Shown here piece after piece: positions 18,070-27,257 of a stretch of DNA of 64,000 nucleotides. The translations under genes and the position numbers were made by a program. Every line of letters starts with the position of its first letter. The first letter of the stretch is position 1. This DNA comes from Burkholderiales bacterium (lineage in GTDB: Bacteria > Pseudomonadota > Gammaproteobacteria > Burkholderiales > Burkholderiaceae_C): the NCBI GenBank assembly GCA_016000195.1, contig JAECRO010000006.1, forward strand, positions 35,343-99,342. The letters are read 5' to 3'. The notes beneath the pieces are model-generated. The model made no database searches. It had not been told where the DNA came from and was given only the letters and a program-made list of their open reading frames with translations.

Positions 18070-18663
18070 TCAGGCGCTTGACGCCTTGGCTTCAAAAAAA
18101 GAACGCACGGCCTGCGGATAAATCAGGTGCTCCTGCGTCAGCACGCGGGCGGCCAGCGTGTCGGCCGTATCAAAGGGCAGCACCGGCACCGCCGCCTGCG
18201 CCAGAATGTCGCCGTGGTCCAGCTCGGCCGTCACCTGATGCACCGTGGTGCCCGCCAGCCTGCAACCCATGTCGATGGCGCGCTGGTGCGTGTGCAGGCC
18301 GGTGAAGGCCGGCAGCAGCGACGGATGGATGTTGATCAGCCGGCCCGCGTAGTGCCCGACAAAACCGGGCGTCAGGATGCGCATGAAGCCGGCCAGCACC
18401 ACCAGCTGCGGCGCATGCGCCTCGATGCGCGCCATCAGCGCCGCATCAAACGCCTCGCGCGATTCAAAATCCCGGTGCGACAGCACATCGGTGGCAATGC
18501 CGAACTCTTTGGCCAGCGCCAGCCCTTTTGCCTCGGCTTTGTTGCTGATGACTGCGGCGACGCGGACGCCCAGTTTGTCGTGCCAGCGCTCTTTTTGCGC
18601 GGTGCGGGCAATGGCGGCCATGTTCGAGCCGCTGCCTGAAATCAAAATGACGATGTTTTTCAT
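18070..18663 (-). CDS. purN: Phosphoribosylglycinamide formyltransferase
   Basis: The 197-residue enzyme of purine synthesis transfers the formyl group of 10-formyl-THF to GAR. MKNIVILISGSGSNMAAI is the phosphate-binding start, FMRILTPGFV, NIHPSLLPAFTGLHTH (catalytic Asn and His) and VTAELDHGDILAQA (catalytic Asp) follow in order. The ATG at 18663 is set by the family N-terminus; the open frame continues upstream without meaning. It is divergent from the yceH-type gene, with 18 bases between the starts, so promoters must overlap the coding sequences. Confidence 0.96.
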   Translation of the reverse strand: MKNIVILISGSGSNMAAIARTAQKERWHDKLGVRVAAVISNKAEAKGLALAKEFGIATDVLSHRDFESREAFDAALMARIEAHAPQLVVLAGFMRILTPGFVGHYAGRLINIHPSLLPAFTGLHTHQRAIDMGCRLAGTTVHQVTAELDHGDILAQAAVPVLPFDTADTLAARVLTQEHLIYPQAVRSFFEAKASSA

Positions 18664-18681
18664 TGTTCTAAGATTATCCCC

Positions 18682-19344
18682 ATGAGACAACTTACCCCCC
18701 ACGAAGCCCGCGTGCTGGCCACCCTGATGGAAAAAGCGCGCACCGTTCCCGACAGCTATCCGCTCTCGCTCAACACCCTGGTGCTCGGCTGCAACCAGAA
18801 AACCAGCCGCGACCCGGTGATGGACATGACCGAATCGCAGGCGCAGGCCGCCATTGACACGCTCAAGAAGCAAAGCCTGGTGTTCGAGGCCAGCTCCAGC
18901 CGGGTGCCGCGCTTCGAGCACAATTTCCAGCGCGGCTTTGGCGTGAGCGAGCCGCAGGCGGTGCTGCTCGGCCTCCTGATGCTGCGCGGCCCGCAGACGC
19001 CGGGAGAACTTCGGCAGAGCAGCGAGCGCTGGTACAAGTTTGCCGACATTGCCAGCGTGGAAGACGCGCTGGCCGAACTCAAGGCGCGCGGCGACGACAG
19101 CGGCGCGGCCATGGTCGTGCAACTGGCCCGCGCTACCGGCATGCGCGAGCAGCGCTGGGCGCACCTGCTCTGCGGCGAGACACTTTTAATGCCCTACACG
19201 CAGGCTGGCTCTGCGGATGCCGCTATCAATTCTGAAGTTGAACCGGTTTCCCTGGGCCAGGCCGAGCGCTTGCAGCAACGCATTGACGCGCTTGAACGCC
19301 AGGTGGCGCAGCTGTATAAAGAGCTGGGCCTGTCACAGGCCTGA
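18682..19344 (+). CDS. YceH/DUF480 family protein
   Basis: This 220-residue protein has the YceH pattern LTPHEARVLATLMEKARTVPDSYPLSLNTLVLGCNQKTSRDPV, then QAVLLGLLMLRGPQTPGELRQSSERWYKF and a C-terminal coiled coil (RLQQRIDALERQVAQLYKELGL). The fold is a double winged helix; function is unknown. The ATG lies 18 bases from purN on the other strand. Followed after 52 bases by an acyl-CoA dehydrogenase fragment. Confidence 0.9.
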   Translation: MRQLTPHEARVLATLMEKARTVPDSYPLSLNTLVLGCNQKTSRDPVMDMTESQAQAAIDTLKKQSLVFEASSSRVPRFEHNFQRGFGVSEPQAVLLGLLMLRGPQTPGELRQSSERWYKFADIASVEDALAELKARGDDSGAAMVVQLARATGMREQRWAHLLCGETLLMPYTQAGSADAAINSEVEPVSLGQAERLQQRIDALERQVAQLYKELGLSQA

Positions 19345-19396
19345 CAGGGATGCTCGGGCGGCCATGCTAAAAATCAAGCCACTGGAGACACACAAC

Positions 19397-19660
19397 ATGG
19401 ATTTAGCGTTCACCCCCGAAGAGCAGACCTTCCGCGAAGACATTCGCGCCTGGGTTCAGGAGAATCTTCCGGCCGACATCTCGCACAAGGTCCACAATGC
19501 CCTGCGCCTGTCGCGGGACGACCTGCAGCGCTGGGCCAAAATCCTGGGCAAAAAAGGCTGGCTGGGCCATGGCTGGCCCAAGGCGTTCGGCGGCCCGGGC
19601 TGGAATGCGGTGCAAAAACACCTGTTCAAGGAAGAATGCGCGCTGGCAGTCACGGGGGCG
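19397..19660 (+). pseudogene. Acyl-CoA dehydrogenase, N-terminal fragment
   Basis: From the ATG at 19397 the sequence MDLAFTPEEQTFREDIRAWV...KKGWLGHGWPKAFGGPGWNAVQKHLFKEECALA is the first helical domain of an acyl-CoA dehydrogenase (about 85 of some 400 residues). After about 19655 the match stops: the continuation reads VTGAFLPDDSGQTRSQ and then runs antisense through the bestrophin gene. Flavin-binding and catalytic regions are missing, so the product cannot be active. The break sits about 35 bases from the 3' end of the bestrophin gene, consistent with a deletion that joined the two loci. Confidence 0.85.
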
Positions 19661-19692
19661 TTTTTGCCTGACGATTCCGGACAAACGCGGAG

Positions 19693-20637
19693 TCAGGTCA
19701 GGCAGTGGTTGACCGGCTCCATTTTGGGATGCAACACCGGCTCGCCCAGCGATTCGAGCAGGTTGGCTTCAATGGCCCGGCACAGCGTATCGAGCGGCAA
19801 GTCGTTGGCTTCCAGGCCAAACGGCTCCTCGATTTCATCGCCCAGCGCATCCAGGCCAAAAAAGGTATAGGCCACGATGACCACCACGAACGGCGTCATG
19901 AAGCCAATCGTATCGACCAGGCCGAAGGGCAGCAAAAAGCAGTACAGGTAGGCCGTCCGGTGCAGCAGCAAGGTGTACGAAAAGGGAATCGGCGTGCCCT
20001 TGATGCGCTCGCACGCGGCGGCGGCGGCGGTCATGCCCGACAGCGTGGTGTCGATGCTGACCGCCAGGCAGGGATCAATCCAGCCTTGGCGCTGGCATGC
20101 CCCCAGTTCCCTGCCGATTTCCAGCATCAGCGCGTCATGCTTGCTCGAAGCAGACGCAAGGCGCGCCCACTCGGCCTCGGGCGCCCAGCGCTGGAGTTCA
20201 GCATAGTCTTTGCGATCCCGCAGTTGCAGCCGCAAGGCATGGACAAAACCGATGCCGCGGTAAATCATGCGCTGGCGCGCCGCATCCACTTCAGGCGCCT
20301 GCCCGGAAAATGCCGATGACGGCTGGATGAAACTCTGGCACTGGCGGGCCAGCGAGCGGCACCGCAGCACCAGTTCACCCCACAGCTTGCGCCCTTCCCA
20401 GTAGCGGTCGTAGGCCGTCGAATTGCGAAAGCCGAGAAAAATCGCCAGCGGCAGGCCGATCAGGGTGAAGGGAATCGTCGTCAGCGTGATTTTCAGTGCG
20501 AAAAAGTTGCCATGCAAGATAGTGACCAGAATCGCGCTGAGCGTATTGACCAGCAGGGTGAGCCAGATCCGCTTCAGGATCGAGCCGCGCACCGCAAAAA
20601 ACAGCCTGATGCCGGAAGGCCGATCACGAACGATCAT
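19693..20637 (-). CDS. Bestrophin-like membrane protein (UPF0187/YneE family)
   Basis: The 314-residue protein has the bestrophin-family N-terminus (MIVRDRPSGIRLFFAVRGSI, then two hydrophobic helices up to LTTIPFTLIGLPLAIFLGFRN) and the conserved STAYDRYWEGRKLWGELVLRCRSLARQ. Two more membrane segments occur at YTLLLHRTAYLYCFLLPFGLVDTIGFMTPFVVVIVAYTFFGLDAL, followed by DEIEEPFGLEANDLPLDTLC. Bacterial members form pentameric cation or anion channels. The ion is not predictable from sequence. The stop is 30-40 bases from the end of the acyl-CoA dehydrogenase fragment on the opposite strand. Confidence 0.9.
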   Translation of the reverse strand: MIVRDRPSGIRLFFAVRGSILKRIWLTLLVNTLSAILVTILHGNFFALKITLTTIPFTLIGLPLAIFLGFRNSTAYDRYWEGRKLWGELVLRCRSLARQCQSFIQPSSAFSGQAPEVDAARQRMIYRGIGFVHALRLQLRDRKDYAELQRWAPEAEWARLASASSKHDALMLEIGRELGACQRQGWIDPCLAVSIDTTLSGMTAAAAACERIKGTPIPFSYTLLLHRTAYLYCFLLPFGLVDTIGFMTPFVVVIVAYTFFGLDALGDEIEEPFGLEANDLPLDTLCRAIEANLLESLGEPVLHPKMEPVNHCLT

Positions 20638-20716
20638 GAGAACGACGAGTAAGGGTAAACCCGTATTTGAACACCGGCCCGGCGCATCAAACGCCCCGGC
20701 TGATGGCTGCGGCGCG

Positions 20717-21274
20717 TCAACTGAGCAGGCGCGACGACTTGGGAACGTGGGCCATCAAAAACTCCATCTGGTCGGCCAGGATGCGGCGGTTGCGCAAAAT
20801 GAAGTCTTCCCAGAGGCTGGGAACATAGGGCGTGTAGAGCAGCGGCATGTTGGCCTGCTCGGGCGTGCGGTTGCTTTTGCGGTGATTGCAGGCGCGGCAG
20901 GCGGTGACGACGTTCATCCAGCCGTCAACGCCGCGCTGCGCCAGCGGGATGATGTGCTCGCGCGTCAGGTCTTCCACGCCCACATGGTCGGCGCAGTAGG
21001 CGCACACATTGCGGTCGCGGATGAACAGCTTGCTGTTGGTCAGCCCCGGCACGAGGTCGAAGGGGTTGATGCTGGGCACGCCCTTGGTGCCGATGATGCT
21101 GTTGACATGGATGATCGACTGCTCGCCGGTGATGGCGTTGTGCCCGCCACGGAAGGTTGCGATGCGCGCGCCCATCTCCCAGCGCACTTCATCGGCTGCG
21201 TAATGCAACACGGCCAGTTCAAGGCTGATCCAGGCTTGGGGCAATCCCTGGGCTGAGAGTTTCAGAACCTTCAA
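20717..21274 (-). CDS. HNH endonuclease family protein
   Basis: A 185-residue protein with a zinc-binding HNH module near residues 95-140: CAYCADHV, then LTREHIIPLAQRGVDGWMNVVTACRACNHRKSNR. The two CxxC pairs and H..N..H residues are all present. The N-terminal part (LELAVLHYAADEVRWEMGARIATFRGG) matches chromosomal HNH proteins common in Burkholderiales rather than phage homing enzymes. The start is TTG at 21274, supported by GGAGG (opposite 21281-21285) six bases upstream; no ATG fits. Divergent from ribF; the gap holds AT-rich promoter-like DNA. Confidence 0.87.
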   Translation of the reverse strand: MKVLKLSAQGLPQAWISLELAVLHYAADEVRWEMGARIATFRGGHNAITGEQSIIHVNSIIGTKGVPSINPFDLVPGLTNSKLFIRDRNVCAYCADHVGVEDLTREHIIPLAQRGVDGWMNVVTACRACNHRKSNRTPEQANMPLLYTPYVPSLWEDFILRNRRILADQMEFLMAHVPKSSRLLS

Positions 21275-21432
21275 AACGAACCTCCATCAAGATGGAAACA
21301 CAATGTCGAACTGTTAATAAATCAATATACAGTGAAATCGTAAAACTGGTGTGAAAACTGCTTGAATGGCTGTTTTCCACCTTTCAGGTTTCGCCGGCCG
21401 GGCCGTGACGCTATAAAACGATAATCAGTCGC

Positions 21433-22443
21433 ATGAAAATTTTCCGTGGCTACCAACATCCTCAGCTGGCATCCGAGTGCGCCCTGACCATCGGCAATTT
21501 CGACGGCGTCCACCGGGGCCACCAGGCCATGCTGGCGCTGCTGAAAAACGAAGCCCAACACCGGGGCGTTCCGAGTTGCGCCGTGACCTTCGAGCCGCAC
21601 CCACGCGACTATTTCGCCGCCCTCGCCCGCAAGCCCGAACTGGCGCCGGCACGCATTGCCACCCTGCGCGACAAGCTGGGCGAACTTGACCACTGCGGCA
21701 TTGACCAGTGCGTGATCCTGCCGTTCAACGCGCACCTGGCAGCGCAGTCGCCCGACGCCTTCATCCAGGAAGTGCTGCTGAAGGGGCTGGGCGCGCGCTA
21801 CGTGCTGGTGGGCGACGACTTCCGCTTTGGCGCCCGGCGCGCGGGCGACTACGCCATGCTGGACGCTGCCGGCGTGCGGCTGGGGTTTGACGTGGCGCGC
21901 ATGAACAGCTACGAAGTCAGCAACAGCCGCGTTTCCAGCTCGGCCGTGCGCGAAGCGCTGTCGCAGGGCGACATGGCCTGTGTGGCGGCGCTGCTGGGCC
22001 GGCACTACAGCATCTCTGGCCATGTGGTGCATGGACGCAAACTGGGGCGCGAGCTGGGTTTTCGCACACTGAATCTGCGGTTTTCGCACTGGAAACCGGC
22101 GGCCAGCGGCATTTTTGCCGTGCTGGTGCATGGCCTGGCCGGGCAGCCTGTGCCGGGCGTCGCCAATCTGGGCATCCGCCCTTCGATTGATCCGAATGAT
22201 GTCAACGGCGGCCGCGTGCTGCTGGAAACGCATTGCCTGGACTGGCCCGCCAGCCTGGGCGCGGAAGGGGCATACGGTAAAATCATCCGGGTGGAACTGC
22301 TACACAAACTGCACGAGGAATTGAAATACGACGGTCTGGAAAGCCTGAAAACAGGTATTGCCCAAGACTGCGACGATGCCCGTGCGTTTTTTGCCTCAAT
22401 GCATACCGAAACCAGCCGCCAGACCACGCGCGACCGAATTTAG
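21433..22443 (+). CDS. ribF: Bifunctional riboflavin kinase/FMN adenylyltransferase
   Basis: The 336-residue enzyme makes FMN and FAD. The N-terminal nucleotidyltransferase carries LTIGNFDGVHRGHQAML, FEPHPRDYF and YVLVGDDFRFGARRAGD; SSSAVREAL precedes the C-terminal flavokinase with GRKLGRELGFRTLNL and NLGIRPSID. It lies upstream of ileS and lspA, the common ribF-ileS-lspA order. A TATAAA hexamer at 21412 could serve as -10 element; no clear Shine-Dalgarno precedes the ATG. Confidence 0.96.
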   Translation: MKIFRGYQHPQLASECALTIGNFDGVHRGHQAMLALLKNEAQHRGVPSCAVTFEPHPRDYFAALARKPELAPARIATLRDKLGELDHCGIDQCVILPFNAHLAAQSPDAFIQEVLLKGLGARYVLVGDDFRFGARRAGDYAMLDAAGVRLGFDVARMNSYEVSNSRVSSSAVREALSQGDMACVAALLGRHYSISGHVVHGRKLGRELGFRTLNLRFSHWKPAASGIFAVLVHGLAGQPVPGVANLGIRPSIDPNDVNGGRVLLETHCLDWPASLGAEGAYGKIIRVELLHKLHEELKYDGLESLKTGIAQDCDDARAFFASMHTETSRQTTRDRI

Positions 22444-22560
22444 ACGCGCCCGTCGCCTCTGCCTTCGCCCTTCGTCCCGCGAACGGCGCTCCTTCTGCCC
22501 ACGTCCAGCGGCTGCGCCCCTTCAGGCCGCCTCTCCCTAAAAGCGCCATCAAAGTACCTC

Positions 22561-25395
22561 ATGTCTGACACAAAACCCGATTACCGCAGCACCCTGAACC
22601 TGCCCGACACGCCCTTTCCCATGCGTGGCGACCTGCCCAAGCGCGAGGCCGGCTGGACCCGGGAATGGGAAGACAAAGGCATTTACAAAAAGCTGCGTGC
22701 CGCCCGCTGCGGTGCGGAAAAGTTCGTGCTGCACGACGGCCCGCCGTATGCCAACGGCCAGATCCACATCGGCCACGCCGTCAACAAGATTCTGAAGGAC
22801 ATGATCGTCAAGGCGCGCCAGCTCAAGGGGCTGGACGCGATTTACGTTCCGGGCTGGGACTGCCACGGCCTGCCGATTGAAAACGCGATTGAAAAACTGC
22901 ACGGCCGCAGCCTGCCGCGCGATGAAGTCCAGGCCAAAAGCCGCGCCTTCGCCACCGAGCAGATCGCCGGCCAGATGGCCGACTTCAAGCGCCTGGGCGT
23001 GCTCGGCGAATGGGACAACCCCTACCGCACGATGGATTTCGGCAATGAAGCGCAGGAAATCCGCGCGCTCAAGCGCATCATGGAACGCGGTTTTGTGTAT
23101 CGGGGCTTGAAGCCCGTGTACTGGTGTTTCGATTGCGGCTCGTCGCTGGCCGAATTTGAAATCGAATACGCCGACAAGAAATCGCAGACGCTCGATGTCG
23201 GCTTCAAGTGCGCCGAGCCTGAAAAGCTTGCCGCCGCCTTTGGCCTCGACAGCCTGGCGAAGGACGCTTTCGCCGTCATCTGGACCACCACCGCCTGGAC
23301 CATCCCGGCCAACCAGGCGCTGAACCTGAATCCCGAGCTGGACTACGCGCTGGTCGATACCGAGCGCGGCCTCCTGCTGCTGGCCGCCGTGCTGGTCGAG
23401 AAATGCCTGGAGCGCTTTCAGCTCAGCGGCACCGTGCTGGCAACGACGCCGGGCAAGCACCTGGCCCTGCTCAATTTCATGCACCCGTTTCATGACGTGG
23501 ATGAAGGCTACCAGCGCCTGAGCCCGGTCTTTCTGGCTGACTACGCCACCGCCGACGACGGCACCGGCATCGTGCATTCCTCGCCCGCCTACGGGGTGGA
23601 AGACTTTAACTCCTGCGTCGCCAACGGCATCGCCTACGACGATATCCTGAACCCGGTGCAGGGCAATGGCCGCTATGTCGATGAACTGCCGCTGTTCGGC
23701 GGCCTGAACATCTGGAAAGCCGCGCCGCTGGTGATCGAGAAGCTAGCGGAGCACGGCCGCCTGTTTGCCACCGAAACCATCACGCACAGCTACCCGCACT
23801 GCTGGCGCCACAAGACGCCGGTGATCTACCGCGCCGCCGCCCAGTGGTTCATCCGCATGGACGCCGAAACCGCCGGCACGCAAGGCGTTTTCCCCAAGGA
23901 CAAGGCCGAAAAAACCCTGCGCCAGCTGGCCCTGGCGGCCATCGACGAAACCAGTTTCTACCCCGAAAACGGCAAGCTGCGCCTGCAAAGCATGATTGCC
24001 GGCCGGCCCGACTGGTGCATCAGCCGCCAGCGCAACTGGGGCGTGCCGCTGCCCTTTTTCATCCACACCGCCACCGGCGAGCTGCACCCGCGCACCATGG
24101 AAATCATGGACCAGGCAGCGAGCATGGTCGAACAAAGCGGCGTGGAAGCCTGGAGCAAGGTCAGCGCAGCCGACATTCTGGGCGCCCTTGACGCCGAGCA
24201 TTACACCAAGGTCAACGACATCCTGGACGTGTGGTTCGACTCGGGCACGACGCACGACCATGTGCTGCGCCACAGCCATGCTGCGCAGTCGGCCTGGCCG
24301 GCGGACCTGTACCTCGAAGGCCACGACCAGCATCGCGGCTGGTTCCACTCGTCGCTGCTCACCGCCTGCGCCATGTACGACCACGCGCCCTACAAGGGCC
24401 TGCTGACGCACGGCTTCACGGTCGATGGCAAGGGCCGCAAGATGAGCAAGAGCGAAGGCAATGTCGTCGCGCCGCAAGCCGTCAGCGGCAAGCTCGGCGC
24501 CGAGATCATCCGCCTGTGGTGCGCCTCGACCGACTACTCGGGCGATCTGGCGATTGACGACAAGATCCTGGCGCGCGTGGTCGATGCCTACCGCCGCATC
24601 CGCAACACGCTGCGCTTCCTGATGGCCAACGTCAGCGACTTCGACCCGGCAACCGACAGCGTGCCGTTTGATGAAATGCTCGAAATCGACCGCTACGCCC
24701 TGAGCCGCGCGGCGCAACTGCAGGCCGACATCCTGGCGCATTACGAGGTCTATGAATTCCACCCGGTGGTCTCGAAACTGCAGATTTACTGCAGCGAAGA
24801 CCTGGGTTCGTTCTACCTCGACATCCTGAAGGACCGGCTCTACACCACCGGCGCCAAGTCGCTGGCCCGGCGCAGCGCGCAAACCGCGCTGCACGCCATC
24901 ACCCATGCGATGCTGCGCTGGATGGCGCCGTTCCTGAGCTTCACGGCTGAAGAGGCGTGGAAGATTTTCGGCGCGTCGGAATCAGTCTTCATCGAAACTT
25001 ATGCCGATCTCGGCACGCCTGACCAGGCACTGCTGGCCAAGTGGAACCGGATTCGCGAGGTGCGCGACGCGGTCAACAAGGACATCGAAACCTTGCGCGC
25101 CGACGGCAAGGTCGGCTCGTCGCTGCAGGCCAATGTGGCGCTGCAGGTCAATCCCGCAGACCATGCGCTGCTCGCCAGCCTGGGTGATGACCTGAAGTTT
25201 GTCTTCATCACATCCGCTATTGATTTAATAGCTGGTGACGCAATGCAGGCAAGCGTAAGCCCCAGTTCCGACCTTAAATGTGAACGCTGCTGGCATTACC
25301 AGGGCGACGTGGGCATTGACCCGGCGCATCCGACGCTTTGCGGCCGCTGCACCAGCAACCTGTTTGGCCTGGGCGAAGACAGGAAGTTCGCATAA
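22561..25395 (+). CDS. ileS: Isoleucine--tRNA ligase
   Basis: The 944-residue class I synthetase has HIGH-type motif [16 protein letters not shown], the editing domain ([21 protein letters not shown]), the KMSKS loop [12 protein letters not shown] and the C-terminal zinc module [12 protein letters not shown]...[12 protein letters not shown]. Length is normal. Repeat A copy 7 lies in frame near the C-terminus (25213-25255) and gives [16 protein letters not shown] between the anticodon domain and the zinc module. The stop codon overlaps the lspA start by one base. Confidence 0.97.
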   Translation: MSDTKPDYRSTLNLPDTPFPMRGDLPKREAGWTREWEDKGIYKKLRAARCGAEKFVLHDGPPYANGQIHIGHAVNKILKDMIVKARQLKGLDAIYVPGWDCHGLPIENAIEKLHGRSLPRDEVQAKSRAFATEQIAGQMADFKRLGVLGEWDNPYRTMDFGNEAQEIRALKRIMERGFVYRGLKPVYWCFDCGSSLAEFEIEYADKKSQTLDVGFKCAEPEKLAAAFGLDSLAKDAFAVIWTTTAWTIPANQALNLNPELDYALVDTERGLLLLAAVLVEKCLERFQLSGTVLATTPGKHLALLNFMHPFHDVDEGYQRLSPVFLADYATADDGTGIVHSSPAYGVEDFNSCVANGIAYDDILNPVQGNGRYVDELPLFGGLNIWKAAPLVIEKLAEHGRLFATETITHSYPHCWRHKTPVIYRAAAQWFIRMDAETAGTQGVFPKDKAEKTLRQLALAAIDETSFYPENGKLRLQSMIAGRPDWCISRQRNWGVPLPFFIHTATGELHPRTMEIMDQAASMVEQSGVEAWSKVSAADILGALDAEHYTKVNDILDVWFDSGTTHDHVLRHSHAAQSAWPADLYLEGHDQHRGWFHSSLLTACAMYDHAPYKGLLTHGFTVDGKGRKMSKSEGNVVAPQAVSGKLGAEIIRLWCASTDYSGDLAIDDKILARVVDAYRRIRNTLRFLMANVSDFDPATDSVPFDEMLEIDRYALSRAAQLQADILAHYEVYEFHPVVSKLQIYCSEDLGSFYLDILKDRLYTTGAKSLARRSAQTALHAITHAMLRWMAPFLSFTAEEAWKIFGASESVFIETYADLGTPDQALLAKWNRIREVRDAVNKDIETLRADGKVGSSLQANVALQVNPADHALLASLGDDLKFVFITSAIDLIAGDAMQASVSPSSDLKCERCWHYQGDVGIDPAHPTLCGRCTSNLFGLGEDRKFA
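25213..25255 (+). repeat. Repeat family A, copy 7, inside ileS
   Basis: CCGCTATTGATTTAATAGCT then GGTGACGCAATGCAGGCAAG, in frame in the ileS C-terminal region. Confidence 0.6.
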
Positions 25396-25934
25396 TGGCC
25401 ACCCGGACCGCCACCAAGCCGGGCGCAAAAACAAGCTTCAAAAAAACCTCCTCCAGCACCAGCACGGCCATGCTGCCCTGGCTCGGGCTGGCCTTGATTC
25501 TGCTGCTGGCCGACCAGTTCACCAAGGTGCTGATCCTGGGCTACTACCGGCTGGGTGACGCGACTTACATCACCAGCTTTTTCAACGTGGTCCGGGTCCA
25601 CAACACCGGGGCGGCGTTCTCGTTCCTGGCGGCGGCATCGGGCTGGCAGCGCTGGTTTTTTACCGCCATCGGCGCGCTGGCCGCCGTGTTCATCATCTGG
25701 ATGCTGAAGTCGCATCCGGGGCAAAAGCTGTTTTCATTTGCCATGGCCTGCATTCTGGGCGGCGCCATCGGCAACGTGATTGACCGCACGCGGCACGGCT
25801 ACGTGGTGGATTTTCTGGATTTTCATTACGGCAACTGGCACTTTCCGGCCTTCAACATTGCCGACAGCGCCATTACCGTGGGCGCCATCTGCCTGATCCT
25901 GGACGAGCTCCAGCGGGTGCGGCGCAGCCGCTAG
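25395..25934 (+). CDS. lspA: Lipoprotein signal peptidase (signal peptidase II)
   Basis: The 179-residue inner-membrane aspartic protease cleaves prolipoprotein signal peptides. Four membrane segments are visible, with conserved [28 protein letters not shown] and [11 protein letters not shown], containing the two catalytic aspartates. The ATG shares a base with the ileS TAA stop (TAATG), fixing the start and implying coupled translation. A Lys/Ser/Thr-rich cytoplasmic tail of about 25 residues precedes the first helix. Confidence 0.96.
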   Translation: MATRTATKPGAKTSFKKTSSSTSTAMLPWLGLALILLLADQFTKVLILGYYRLGDATYITSFFNVVRVHNTGAAFSFLAAASGWQRWFFTAIGALAAVFIIWMLKSHPGQKLFSFAMACILGGAIGNVIDRTRHGYVVDFLDFHYGNWHFPAFNIADSAITVGAICLILDELQRVRRSR

Positions 25935-25955
25935 CCCCCCACAACCCTGCAAGCC

Positions 25956-26072
25956 TCAAGGCAAACCGAGCCTTGCGGCGTTCGCCGGCCACGGCTTGAG
26001 GATGGTGGTGTTTTCGTTTGATTTATCCTGGCTGTCGCCGCTGTGCATTTTCATGGGCGTGGTGCTGTTCAT
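25956..26072 (-). other. Coding-like 38-codon remnant downstream of the oxidoreductase
   Basis: On the minus strand, ATG (26072) opens a 38-codon frame (MNSTTPMKMHSGDSQDKSNE...LKPWPANAARLGLP) that has GC-biased third positions like real genes here. The frame is also open upstream into the end of the quinone oxidoreductase gene (CANFEYVGRE), so it may be the tail of a lost gene. I do not recognise it. GGGAG abuts the ATG and is too close for a good ribosome site. Confidence 0.3.
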
Positions 26073-26113
26073 CTCCCGGCCGACATATTCAAAGTTGGCG
26101 CACCGACAAGAAA

Positions 26114-27109
26114 CTACAGCGTCAGGATGGTGCAGCCGGTGGTTTTGCGGGCTTCCAGCGCACGGTGCGCCGCGGCCACGTCGGCCAGCGCAAAACGCTG
26201 GCCGATGCGAATTTTCACCTTGCCGCTGGCCACCATGTCAAACAGGTCATCGGCCATTTCCTGCGTGGATTCGCGCGTGGTGATGTGGCTGAACAGCGTC
26301 TGGCGCGTCACGTAGAGCGATCCCTTGGGGCCGAGGATGCCGGGCGAAAACGGCGCGACCGGGCCGGAGGCGTTGCCAAAGCTGACCATCAGGCCGAAGG
26401 GCCGCAGGCAGTCGAGCGAGCGGTCGAAGGTGTCCCTGCCGACCGAGTCGTAGACCACCTTCACGCCCTGGCCGCCGGTGATTTCCTTCACGCGGGCAAC
26501 GAAATCTTCTTTCGCGTAATTGATGACAAAGGCCGCGCCAAGCGATTCGGCAAGCGCGCATTTTTCATCCGATCCGGCCGTGCCGATCAGCCGCAGGCCC
26601 ATGGCTTTGGCCCACTGGCAGGCAATCAGGCCAACGCCGCCGGCGGCCGCGTGAAACAGCACGAAATCGCCCTCCTTCAGTCCGCCCTGCGGCTGGGTGC
26701 GGCGCAGCAGGTATTGCGCGGTCAGGCCCTTGAGCATCATGGCCGCGCCGGTCTCGAACGAAATCGCGTCGGGCAGTTTGCAGACGCATTTGGCGGGCAT
26801 GACGCGCACTTCGCAATAGCTGCCCGGCGGCTGGCTGGCGTAGGCGGCGCGGTCGCCCGGCTGCAGGTGCGTCACGCCCTCGCCCACGGCCTCGACGATG
26901 CCCGACGCTTCCATGCCCAGCTGCAGCGGCATGGGCAGCGGGTACAGGCCGCTGCGCTGGTACACGTCGATGAAGTTCAGGCCGATGGCCTTGTGGCGGA
27001 TGCGGATTTCGCCGGGGCCGGGTTCACCCACCTGCACTTCGACCAGCTTGAGTTCTTCAGGGCCGCCGTGCTGGTCGATGCGTATGGCGTGGGAGGTCAT
27101 CTGGGTCAT
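26114..27109 (-). CDS. NADPH:quinone oxidoreductase, zinc-free MDR family
   Basis: The 331-residue protein is a Qor-type medium-chain reductase: HKAIGLNFIDVYQRSGLYP at the N-terminus, then the quinone-oxidoreductase motif FVLFHAAAGGVGLIACQWAKAMGLRLIGTAG for NADPH. Structural zinc cysteines are missing, as in Qor. It reduces quinones by one or two electrons; the physiological substrate is not known. The ATG at 27109 is preceded by AAGGAAAT; the open frame extends further upstream without meaning. Divergent from a DMT transporter. Confidence 0.93.
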   Translation of the reverse strand: MTQMTSHAIRIDQHGGPEELKLVEVQVGEPGPGEIRIRHKAIGLNFIDVYQRSGLYPLPMPLQLGMEASGIVEAVGEGVTHLQPGDRAAYASQPPGSYCEVRVMPAKCVCKLPDAISFETGAAMMLKGLTAQYLLRRTQPQGGLKEGDFVLFHAAAGGVGLIACQWAKAMGLRLIGTAGSDEKCALAESLGAAFVINYAKEDFVARVKEITGGQGVKVVYDSVGRDTFDRSLDCLRPFGLMVSFGNASGPVAPFSPGILGPKGSLYVTRQTLFSHITTRESTQEMADDLFDMVASGKVKIRIGQRFALADVAAAHRALEARKTTGCTILTL

Positions 27110-27257
27110 CTCATATTTCCTTGGCGTTTTTTTCAGTGAATCAGGGGAAGGCGATGGGCCGTCATGGTGCCATGAATCCGGGCCGGCTGCGGCCCGCCCG
27201 CGCAAGGCAACGGCGCGCCGCAGGACACGGCTAAAACGGCTTGGTACAGTCAGCGTC

